NCBI GenBank assembly: GCA_023374045.1
Contig: CM041776.1
Span: forward strand, 137,767,296-137,831,295
DNA: 64,000 nt
Source of the DNA: Limonium bicolor
Lineage: Eukaryota > Streptophyta > Magnoliopsida > Caryophyllales > Plumbaginaceae
Direction: 5' to 3'
The position numbers were made by a program, and so were the translations under genes. The notes beneath the pieces are model-generated. The model saw nothing but the letters and a program-made list of their open reading frames with translations. It was not told the DNA's origin and did not search any database. Shown piece after piece: positions 23,802 to 33,659 of the stretch (position 1 is its first letter; each line of letters begins with the position of its first letter).

Positions 23802-23970
23802 GTTCTTTCCCAAGTTATAAACAGGGATTGTGGAGGGTGGGATGGATATTGTAGGTTTCCAGTAGTCACTGGTAGTTCCTAACTAGCGTATCTCTCACGC
23901 TATCACTCAACCCTTAACCCAAAGTACTTAAATCCTAACTCGGTATTTCCTAAGCTCGGTAATTCAGTCA

Positions 23971-23997
23971 TCAGAGCGATACTTCGCTCTGATACCA
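23971..23997 (-). promoter_or_regulatory. E2 primer binding site (initiator Met tRNA) with overlapping hairpin
   Basis: The minus strand reads TGGTATCAGAGC (23986-23997), 5 nt inside the 5' LTR. TCAGAGCGA-AGTA-TCGCTCTGA (23971-23992) overlaps it as a perfect 9-bp stem. Confidence 0.9.
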
Positions 23998-24002
23998 CTT
24001 TT

Positions 24003-27000
24003 TGTAACACCCCATCCAACAACCAACACATAATAACAATCTGCAGCGGAAACTCAACTCATCACATTACTTATTCCAATGGTGTTACACGCCGTTAACC
24101 ACCCACGTGGCTAACAAGGCTAATATGTACATTTGTATCGGTCTGATGGACTAAATTCCCGAGCAACTACACATACAATACTCATTCCATCTTCAACATT
24201 TATTATATACATACACTTCCCCTGTACCGAGTATTTACAAACTATTGCCGATAACAATTTCGGTCTTACTACCTATCATACTCACATTTAAATGGCTACC
24301 CATGTATAATCATCTGCCCCGTCCTACTCTCGAACGGCTTCCAGCCTTGTACCTGAAATAAAAGAGAGAAAGGGGTGGCCCCAAGGGGCTCAGCACCTTT
24401 GCTGGTATGGTAATCCCGCAGCCCGCATGCTACCGGGCCACGCACAACTAATTGTCGTCTTAGCATGCAGTTGATTATATTTAAATCATGCATACAAGCC
24501 ATAACATACAACACATAGCATTTCGCCTCAATGGGCTCAACCTATAACCAAAACATCCACACTTAACCAACCATCCAATGATTCCTTAAACCCTAGAGTG
24601 GCTCTCCTCTAAACGGAGCTACTTCCTTAACGAACGATGTACCCATAATCGGGTTATCCTTAAATGCCTCTTGTCACCAACTGGGATTCATTTCCATGAT
24701 CCACACATTCCATATCCTACAACATACTCATTCCTTATATGACAAACATAACAACCTTTCGGTTTCTACATACACGTGATAACTTCACCATCATTTAAAC
24801 ATCCAATATGTATATATATATACCATAGCATAGCAAGGGAATTTGCATAGCACCATACATTACATAACATAAAATCGGTTCTCACAAGGAACCTTCCATC
24901 ATAGTTAGTCCATACCATGAGCATAGAGATTGTTGCCAAACTCATACCAAGCTCGTTAATTACCTCATCACCATCCTGTTATTTGAATGGTTGACTTAAA
25001 CCCAAGGTGTGTCGGATATAGTGATCCCAAGCACACCAAACAACACAGTATGCCCCTATGGCCCGACGTGAGTCAGTAAACTAGCTTTGGATAAGCTAAG
25101 GGAAGGTTGAAACCAAATTGGAATACCACCTAAACATACACCAAGGGAGCCGAACTGGATATGATAACGACCCCCACCATCACACGCGTGGCCGGAAACT
25201 ACCGGACTCCTCACCCCCCGTTAGCCCATAGACTCTTATAATAAGTAGTTAGGATCCATTATGGAGCCTACCACACCACACACCATACGGTATCGTAACC
25301 GAGTTAAGCACACAAGGGAGGAGAGAGTCATACATTCACATACAAACATCACGCGCAAACATCACATAACCAACTCACGCATAGCCGTGGTTAGAACGTT
25401 CCTTAAGTCGGAAACGTTGTTACCGGATACCGTTCTCCTACGTTTACCTAATAGAGGTTAACTAGCCCTTCAAGCGCATTCGAGGTTACCGGTATCGGCA
25501 CGTAACATACAATAACAATAACGACTGTAAACTCGTTTCATGATTTATCTCATAACGTGGCAAACATACAGAAAAACACATTGGCATACAAGCCGGTGTA
25601 ATCCGGTAGGACACAGGTTGCAAGAAAACCATACCTGTCGCCGGAGTCCACTTTACCACGTCCACTTATGTTCCTCGAGCAATTCTCGAACAACTGTTGA
25701 CATCACATGTTCTTTTATTAACATTGGGGTAACATGTTTGTTTTAAAGTCTAATGCTTATAACTTTCCCCGTTAACTTGGTTAAATAACTTTACATTTTT
25801 AACTTGTTTTACCTCACATTTAATACAACCTTTACCCTTTATTGCCATTTAAACTCACCTAACATGTCCTCAAATCCTTATAACACCATTACCTACCAAT
25901 CCCCATCGTCACATATCATTTCATAACCTTAAACCATGTTTTTGGTCCGACCGACCCACCGACCGACCCACAGCTGGGTCGGTCCATTACAGACCCCTTT
26001 TACTTCCTTACAAACATGCCCGTCCGACCCACGTCCGACCCACCATTCTGGGTCGGTCCATGTGCGAACATTTTTCCACCTTTGTAACTTGACCGACCGA
26101 CCCATGTCCGACCCACCCTTTTGGGTCGGACCATTACCGAACACATTCCAAACATTTTACAGAGGCTCGACCGACCCACAAACTGGGTCGGCCCCTGGGT
26201 CGGTCGCCTCCTAAACTTACCCAAACTTTGTCAAATCTTCACCAAACTTCTCCTAAGGCCTCTTAATGTGTTCTAACATCATTTGGCACTTCAAACACTC
26301 CCTTAAGATATTCTTAAACACTCACAAAACTATTTTTCTTAATTCCTTAAACCTTTACTTATATCTCCACAAAATTCCTAACACTTACAATGTTTTCTCC
26401 TATGATTTCTAGGTGGCATTTCACCTATAATGACCACAATACCAAGGTGTTTCCTCTACACCTCATCATCATCTCTCAACTTCTTTTCTTACTAACTAAA
26501 TCTCCTTTTTCACATCATACCTAGACATCACTTATTCCTTGAACACCAACCTTACCTAAACCTTAAACAACTTCTCCAAGACTTTAATACATTCACAAAA
26601 CACCCATTGAATTCCTAGAACTTCCAAGGCAACACCTAAATCCTTGCATCACTCTAAATCACCTTAATACATGTTTTCTTCTCAAGTAAACATTCATTCA
26701 CCTTTAATCCTTCCTAGTTCACCAAACTCACTTACCACCCTTAGAACTTCTTACACATTTCCCAAATTTGGCCATAGCTTCTCTAGTATATACCCACATC
26801 CAACCACTTAGGCTTTTACCTTAATTCATTCAAGAACACCTAAAATCCATCAAACACATTTTATACAAAACTTCACACATAAGCACTACATCACAATATA
26901 GTGCATAACTTAAATTGCTTGGCACTTAGGCCCTTAAATGCATGGCTCTTAGGCCCTTAAATTGCATAAACCTTAAACACCGAATCCCACATAATAATGC

Positions 27001-28611
27001 CTTTGACCTGCAAATACACCCAACAATACATATTCCTTTAATAAACTCCTTGAGAGCATTTTACTAGCTCATTTACCATTTGCTCTTTAGGTAGTTTTAA
27101 CAAGCATTATAAGCTTATTTCTCCTAAGGCATTAAACCACATTGAGATAGCTTGTTTACCTCTTTTCCTCACAAATTTCTTTCTTGTTTCCTTGTAAACC
27201 GGTAAGGCATTTCCTTCCTTGTCAACAACTAAACAATATACCAACATTGAAATGAGTATATAAGCTTTAGGCTTTATCCCATTGTAAACCCTAGTTACAT
27301 ATATTATCTTAAGGTATTAACATGATTGTTTTACCTTGGAATGGAAAGAGAGCTTGAATATATATCAAGAGAGGACTCCTCCTAGTCCATGAAAGCTTGG
27401 AATGAAGCTAGAACAAGGCAATATAATGACTCCATTTAGAGTGATTTTCGGACATGACAAAACATGAAGGAAATGTCATTTTTCTTTGAGTTTCCTTACC
27501 TTGAAGCAAAGGAGAACAAGAATATGTGAAAAGGTGAGCTCTAGCTCCTCCCATGGTGATTCCTCTTGGCACCGAAATGGAGGTTTTGAAGTTTTGAAGA
27601 GACAAGATTGTAGAGCTTGGCTTAACTAAGAGAATGGTGGTGTTTGTTTTTGATTTGGTTAAGTGAGCTATGTTTTACATGTGGTCAAAGATGAACTTCC
27701 ATGGTGATGGTGCTATATTACCGAGAGAGAACAAGAAGAAGAGAGGAAGAAGAGAGTGGAGCCGTGTGAATGGAGAAAGGAATGAGAGAAATGAGATAAG
27801 TTTGCTTTTAAGGATATTTATAACCTAAAGCAAATAGTCACCTATGAGTCACCTTTATTTACTTAACATGTTACATGTTTGGTGACTCATTACTACCAAA
27901 AACCGGCCCCCTTATTAGTAGAAGGGTGTTTTGGTCTTTGTTGACCAACTTAATCACTTATAACATTATATGTTACAAACTAGTTATAAAAATCACTATT
28001 CACCAATAACAAGGCACATAGAAGTGAAATTTTTGATTTCCCATTGATATAGCCACCCAAATGTGATACTATATAGTACACATGTTAATTAAAGAGTAAT
28101 GATGGACATTTAGCCATTCAAAACTCATTTACAAGACAATTTTTCAAAAACGTGCTTTAAGACTCCTTAAAGCACATTTTGTGTTTTAACTTGTTTTCAA
28201 GCTTGGTTTTCTTTGGTAATTGATTTAATATGTTCATTAACATATTTATAAAGTATAAGTATGACCATTAGGTCTTGTACACATTTATCCCAAGCTTAGA
28301 GCACATTTTTGCTCTTATTGACCTTAAGGTATTTTCTTATGTTTTATTTGGTTTCACTGTCCACCAAAGTTTCTTAAGGACTTATTTAGCCTTATCAAAT
28401 CATAATTAAATGTTATCAAGTCTTGGTAGGCTCTTTGGGTCCTAACCAAGTTCACTCATAGCTTAGAGCATGTTTTTGCTCAAACTGTGTCTCAATGCTT
28501 TATTGCACTTTACTATATTTTAAATGATCCATTTATGTTTCTAAGGCACTTTTTAGCCTTTAAATACCATAGCTTAACATTTACACAACATACCAAGGTT
28601 GGGGTATTTCA
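24003..28611 (-). repeat. E2 5' LTR (4,609 bp)
   Basis: The partner of 14636-19240. The hairpin array is at 25941-26208 and the TATA candidate at 27815-27822. The minus-strand AGGTAAGG donor-like site lies near 27500. The terminus is followed by CCTTG, the right target duplication. Confidence 0.95.
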
Positions 28612-28616
28612 CCTTG

Positions 28617-29578
28617 TGTTAAGTTAACCGTTCATTTAACGAGACGGTAACGAGTTGTAGAGCTTATCATGAGACTGGCAACATTCTCTAGGCTCACCAG
28701 TGTGTAAACAATGTTTGGGGGGTTCCTAAGAGAACCATTCCCGTTATGTTATGTGTTTTGTTGTGAGGCAATATCTATTGCGGTGTTATGTGGTGCACGT
28801 GGAAACGTGCAAAGTGCTGTTAAGTGTTGTTGTGTAGTGTATGTTATGTGCTGTATAATATGGAGAGTGTGGATCATGGATATGATTCCCAGTTTTGTGA
28901 TAAGAGGCGTTTAAGGATAACCCGATTAGGATAAGTGTCGTCTGTTAAGGAAGTAGCTCCATTAGAGGAGGAACACTCTAGGGATATTGAATACCTTGAG
29001 TGATTAATTAAGTAAGGATATATTATCCGTTTGTTGAGCCCGTTGAGGCGAAATGATTATGTGTTGTGTATTTACAGTTGTATGCATGATTTAAAAATAA
29101 TCAACCGCATGCTAAGACGACAATTAGTTGTGCGTGGCCCGGTAGCATGTGGGCTGCGGGATTACCATACCAGCAAAGGTGCTGAGCCCCTTGGGGGCCA
29201 CCCTTTCTCTTCTTTTCCTATTTCAGGTACGAAGTGCTGGAAGCCGTTCGAGAGTAGGACGGGGTAGACGTTGTACATGGGTAAACATTTAAGTGTATAT
29301 ATACAGTAGGTGTAGTAAGACCGAAATTGTTGTCGGCACCAGTTTGTAAATACTCGGTATAGTTGGAAGGTGTACGTTATTGTTGTTGTTAATGAAAAGG
29401 GATACTAATGTGTAGTCGCTCGGGAATTTAGCCCATCAGACCGGTACAATGTGTATGTATTAGCCTTGTTAGCCACGGGGTGGCTAACGGCGTGTAACAC
29501 CAACGAGATAAGTAATGTGATAGGTTGTTTTTCCGCTGCAGATTATTGTAAGTGTGTTATGTTGGATGGGGTGTTACA
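28617..29578 (+). mobile_element. E3 solo LTR, right part
   Basis: It resumes the E3 LTR at the base after the E2 target site; the matching place in the E2 LTR (rc of about 15600-15670) reads straight through. It contains the conserved GCGTGGCCCGGTAGCATG and CAGCAAAGGTGCTGAGCCCC motifs, the U5 hairpin GTTAGCCAC-GGG-GTGGCTAAC (29468-29488) and the end GGTGTTACA. Confidence 0.9.
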
Positions 29579-29810
29579 CCCTAGTTATAATAGTAGAGAT
29601 AATAGAGAGTAATGGAAGGAAGGAAGTAGAGAAGATTGATGAAATGAGCACTTAGGCATTGAATTCCAAGGAAAGTATTTGGGAAGTAGATTGAGAATGA
29701 TTGATGGACTGAATTCCATCCTTTGAAGATGTATGAATTCGTAATCACGAGTAGAAAGGGCAAAAGATAGAAAATGAAAACAATTAAATTATTTGTTTGT
29801 TTGAAACTGA

Positions 29811-29943
29811 TGTGGGAAGTCAAACTTGATCCTGATCAGATCAAGGGAAACCGAACACAAATTGGGGTGGAAAGATAGTTCAACACTGGTGCTGATCACA
29901 TCAGGGTCGAACGATTCTTGAAGCTTCCCTTAAGTGGTCGCAA
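29811..29943 (+). other. Strongly conserved non-coding block, E1 copy
   Basis: The counterpart of E2 19808-19930, including GAACACAAATTGGGGTGG and GCTGATCACATCAGGG. It lies about 500 nt before the LTR-adjacent polypurine tract. E6, which encodes pol, has only about 300 nt between its two polypurine modules and lacks this block. Confidence 0.65.
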
Positions 29944-30406
29944 GAATCACACATAGGATAGAAGTAATGAATACAAATTGGAATTTGGAGTTGTGTGCTT
30001 TAGAAAATTTGTAATTAGTAGTTGTAAAAGAATTTTCCTTAGATTGGAGAGTGAGTAACTGTTGGAAGCTTATACCAGAGAATGACAGTAGGTATCATGT
30101 TGTATTATTCCAAGGGCAATAGGACATAGAGGAGTCCTGTGTCTAGTTGACCTGAGTGCCTGCGGGATCGTAATGTGTATTGCATTGCTTTGGGGATAGC
30201 TTTGCACTGTATGTATGTATGAATTTTGTAATGAGGAACCGAATGGTTGATAGTAACGTGAATTGGAGTAATTATTGTACATTGGTATGATATGGAAAGG
30301 AGAAACCTTGAGTGACGAATTTGGGAATTGTAAGGAGGAAGAATGTGTGACTTTTGGTATTAGACATGTAAGGATGAGTAAGCATCGTAAACCTGTAACC
30401 TCGAAC

Positions 30407-30440
30407 AACTTTGAGGACAAAGTTCTTAAGGGGGGTAGAT
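30407..30440 (+). promoter_or_regulatory. E1 LTR-adjacent hairpin plus polypurine tract
   Basis: AACTTTG-AGGA-CAAAGTT (30407-30424), then CTTAAGGGGGGTAGAT and the LTR start TGAAATACCCC. Relative to E2, one C-G stem pair has become T-A. Confidence 0.85.
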
Positions 30441-30636
30441 TGAAATACCCCGACCTTAAATATAGTGGTTAAAATTACCCTAATAGGTATTTAAGGGCCT
30501 AATGGTGCCTAAGTAATATTGGTAAGGAAAAATAAATCCAAAAGAAATAGAGAAACACTTAAAAAGCGAAAAAACGCTAAATAAGCGTTAAATAACCATA
30601 GGGGGTATGAGACCTCGGTTAGCATAATAAATGGAT
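30441..30636 (+). repeat. E1 3' LTR, proximal fragment
   Basis: The first 196 bp of the 3' LTR, differing from 1561-1756 at only a few positions. Its last nine bases TAAATGGAT (30628-30636) recur at 40988-40996 as the MULE target duplication. Confidence 0.95.
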
Positions 30637-31017
30637 GAGTAAATTACTCACAGCCCCCCTGAGGTTTTGGGAAATTACTAATAACCCACCTGTGTTTAAA
30701 CTAATTATTTGTAACCACCCTGAACTTATGAGAATCTTAACTTTGAACCCCATCATCTAACTCCGTTACGCTAACGTTATGTGCCTGCTGACATGTAAAA
30801 TAATTAAAACAGGAAATGCCACAATGTAAAATCAAAAACCCTAATCTGCCTATTCTATTCTAACTCACTCGTATCCTCTCTCTTGTTCGATTTGGGGAAA
30901 TTACCGTGACCTCTCTTTGTTCTTCTTCCTCTCTTCTTCAAATCAAAAACCCTAACTTCTCTACCGCTGCTCTACCGCATTCTTCTTCTCCGTATGCCTA
31001 TTGCAATCTCTGTCGCG
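30637..31017 (+). repeat. MULE left terminal inverted repeat
   Basis: 381 bp matching the reverse complement of 40581-40987 to the very end of the element. The short frame at 30906-31127 begins in the repeat and has a mirror frame at 40498-40692, so it is a by-product of the repeat. Confidence 0.92.
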
Positions 31018-31340
31018 AAATCTTCATACCTTTCAGATACCCTTGTACTGTTGATAATCGACTGGTCCCAAATCGCGAAATCATTCCCAAATTTCTCATC
31101 GAACTGGTCTATTTCCCCAAATCATGACATTTTCTCTAATTCCTCATTCTGTTTTCCCACACATCTGTAGCTATAATCATAAACCCCTTGAACTAGTTTA
31201 ATTTCTTCAAATTGGTCATCTGCATTCTAGTCGATTAGCATTATCACTCGAACTGTAATCAAGTTTTTCAAGGTATGCACATCATTCTCTCTCAATCACT
31301 CATTTTCATGCATGGGAGTAAGGGATTTTACTTAGTCTAC

Positions 31341-31771
31341 AATTTAAATTGTTACTGTTTTGTCGAAAGAATGAATATTACTATTATCTGGATTACAAAA
31401 TTGCAAATCTGTCTGTTTTGCTGAAAGAATGCATATCTCTGTTCTTTAGATGCTGAATACTCATTTTTTCTACCATTGAATTCTTATGATTGATTGTCAA
31501 TATATCAGATTATTCAAACTGATGCTTAAAGAAGTATTAGTTAAAGTTGTGGCTTCTGTTGTGAAACCCTCTTTTGTAAGTAATAAGGAATTTAAATTGT
31601 TACTGTTTTGTCTAAAGAATGTGTATTACTATTCTATAGATTACAAAATTGCAATTCTGACTGTTCTTCTGAAAGAATGCATATCTCTGTATTTCCTGAT
31701 TCCTGAATACTCATTTTTTCTACCACTGAATTCTTATGATTGATTGTCAATATAGCAGAATATTCAAACTG
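31341..31771 (+). repeat. Tandem duplication (248-bp period) in MULE
   Basis: Two diverged copies, 31341-31524 and 31589-31771, share AATTTAAATTGTTACTG, TTACAAAATTGCAA, GAAAGAATGCATATCTCTG and TTGATTGTCAATATA. They lie just upstream of the 31810 reading and may form its leader. Confidence 0.8.
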
Positions 31772-31809
31772 CTGCTGTGATGTTGGTTAATTGATAGGTT
31801 ACCATCAAC

Positions 31810-32328
31810 ATGTCATCCTCAAATAGTTCAGTGAGTTTGAGCAAGTTTGTCTTTGTCAATATCAAATGCAATAAGAATGCCAAGCTTTTGATTGCTACAA
31901 CTTCTGAAAACGGTCAAAAATTGTTCTACCGGTGTGATTCGTGCCGATTATTCAAATGGTGGTATGAGGTGGAACACAACCTACACTTGCTGAGAGCAGA
32001 TTTGTACGGTGAGGAGGTGAACCAGGCAGGTGTTAACCATGAAAATATGACACTTAAAGAGGAGATCAAAGAGTTGAAAGATGCGTTGAACGAGATGAGA
32101 ACCATTGTCCTCAAAGAAGCCACCATTATGAAGATTGAATTTTTTAAGCTTGTGCTTCTTTCCTATGTTGTTATTGGAGCTGTTGTCGTGTTGTTTCTAA
32201 AGACAGGATACAAAGTGATGTTGTTTCTGATGGTACTGTTGGAGTTGTACTGTTTCATAGGTAGTAAGGAGGCTTGTAGTATTGTTCTAGTTATTGGAAT
32301 TATTTTGTATTGTTGTTTCCCAGCTTGA
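31810..32328 (+). CDS. 172-residue GRF-like zinc-finger, coiled-coil, membrane protein carried by the MULE
   Basis: Function unknown. Residues 1-15 are Ser-rich. Residues about 19-55 resemble a plant GRF-type zinc finger (ENGQ-LFYRCDSCRLFKWWYE), but the usual first Cys pair is reduced to one Cys (KCNKN). Residues about 75-105 are a charged heptad-like coiled coil (LKEEIKELKDALNEMR). Residues about 110-170 are two or three hydrophobic membrane segments ending in YCCFPA. Small GRF-finger proteins with a coiled coil and a C-terminal membrane segment are common in plant genomes and often lie near transposons. It is divergently oriented to the transposase. The ATG follows a Ser-rich start typical of the family; an upstream non-coding exon is possible. 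The frame is intact over 519 nt, unusual in this window. Confidence 0.6.
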   Translation: MSSSNSSVSLSKFVFVNIKCNKNAKLLIATTSENGQKLFYRCDSCRLFKWWYEVEHNLHLLRADLYGEEVNQAGVNHENMTLKEEIKELKDALNEMRTIVLKEATIMKIEFFKLVLLSYVVIGAVVVLFLKTGYKVMLFLMVLLELYCFIGSKEACSIVLVIGIILYCCFPA

Positions 32329-32394
32329 CTAATCTCATCAGTGAAGATGGTTTGTATAAAACTGAAGTGGTTAATATAATCTTCTAGTTACAAT

Positions 32395-32840
32395 TTTAAA
32401 GTTTCTGAAGTGGTTGATAATCTCCAATTACAGTAACTGAAAATCTTCCATTGTAGTAAATGACTTATGTTTACAATTCTACATTAATTGCATGAATAGC
32501 AACAAAAACAGCAACAAAAGAAGATGTTTCTGAAGTCGTTGATAATCTCCAATTACAGTAACTGATAATCTCTCATTGCAGTAAATGAATTATGTTCACA
32601 AATTCTGCATTAACTATTGAAATAGCAACAAAACAGCAGTAACTGATAATCTTCCATTGCAGTAAATGAAGTCTGTTTACAGATTCTGCATTAATTGCAT
32701 AAATAGCAACAAAACAGCAACTGATTTCAAGTTTCAAAAAGGCATCATAATCTCCTAATAATTTTCACTTACAGTAAAAGAAATATGTTTACAGATTCTG
32801 CATTGATTACAGAAAAAGCAATAAAACAACTGTTTTTAAG
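32395..32840. repeat. Degenerate tandem repeat in MULE (about 110-125 bp units)
   Basis: About four copies containing GTTGATAATCTCCAATTACAG, CATTGCAGTAAATGA, TTTACAGATTCTGCATTAA and AATAGCAACAAAACAGCA. They lie between the 31810 reading and the transposase. From 33040 to 33310 a second short repeat (GGACTGTTATATTTCCAGCA) follows. No coding signal is seen. Confidence 0.75.
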
Positions 32841-33659
32841 TTTCAGAAAAGAATCATAACAATGCTATAGCAGAGGAAGACACGTATTCTTCTCTTCAAT
32901 GTTGTACCAGAAAAGAAACAACACAACAGTCCAACTGTTACCTTGTTGCATTAGTTTAACAGCATCAGTAAATATATCATCTATTACATCATTGCAAGAA
33001 GAAAAAAAATTGATGTAAAATCACCAGTTACATTTCCAGCAGCAAGTCAGCAGTTGCTCTTGCCAAAACAAAACAAAACTGCTTTCCAAAAAAAAAAACG
33101 TGGACTGTTATATTTCCAGCAACAATTCTGTTCCCTTGTTGCATTGTTTAACAACAGCAGCAAATATTCATCTTCCAGCAGCAACACTTCTTTTCCCAAA
33201 AAACATGGACTGTTATATTTCCAGCAGCAAATTCAGCAAGTCATCAGTTACATTCCAGCAGCAATTACACACACCCCATCATTTGATCTTTAATCAGTTC
33301 AAAAACAGTGGACTGTTATACAGTAGTTAGAGCCAATATACACCATTGTACTCCCCGACCATGTAAAGTTCAAAAGACATGGCCAAGTACAGTCCCACCA
33401 TGACCATATACAATCACTCTTCATCACTCAAAAAGGATTTAGTGGCTAAGTCTATAATGCTTTCAAAACCAAAGTAGACTTTCTGTTCACTAGCTATATT
33501 CACTTCTCAGTTCCTCGTAACACCTCCCCATCAGCTGTTGCTCTCTTACGGAGAACTTGCATCTGCATCATCATTGTTTCCATCTTGACTCACCTTACAG
33601 CTATTTGTTTCCTTTTCAAATCCTTCTTTGTCAACCTGCAACGTTACATAGTAACACAT

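Larger units (their letters stand above)
19241..24002 (-). other. E2 internal domain: conserved non-coding body (4,762 bp)
   Basis: There is no credible coding frame on either strand; the longest open frames are about 60-107 residues and unrelated to gag or pol. It shares with the E1 body, in the same order, the leader structures (23755-23801 and 23583-23599), a pyrimidine/A-rich stretch, the upstream polypurine module (20451-20485), the GCATAGCACAAA block near 20395, and a very well conserved block at 19808-19930. Conservation between divergent families without coding capacity suggests cis-acting RNA or DNA function. Confidence 0.8.
14636..28611 (-). mobile_element. E2: complete giant-LTR non-autonomous element (LARD-like), minus strand
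   Basis: A full-length 13,976-bp element with LTRs at 14636-19240 (3') and 24003-28611 (5'), flanked by a perfect 5-bp duplication CCTTG (14631-14635 and 28612-28616). The minus strand has, in order, a TGGTATCAGAGC primer site (23986-23997), a non-coding body of 4,762 bp, and a polypurine tract directly before TGAAATACCCC. No gag or pol reading is visible, so transposition would need proteins in trans; E6, whose LTR and polypurine modules match, is the best candidate donor type in this window. The perfect target duplication and near-identical LTRs point to a recent insertion. It landed inside E3, an LTR of its own family, in the opposite orientation. Confidence 0.93.
29584..30440 (+). other. 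E1 internal domain, right part
   Basis: 857 bp of non-coding sequence between E3 and the E1 3' LTR. It includes the conserved block 29811-29943 shared with E2. The 65-residue frame ending at 30472 reads ...NNFEDKVLKGGRL over the polypurine region, possibly a relic of a polyprotein tail; the rest of that frame is not recognisable. Confidence 0.7.

Noticed and set aside
30906..31127. 73-residue frame in the MULE terminal repeat, with a twin at 40498-40692
   Set aside because: The similarity follows from the inverted repeat; the frames diverge where the repeat ends.
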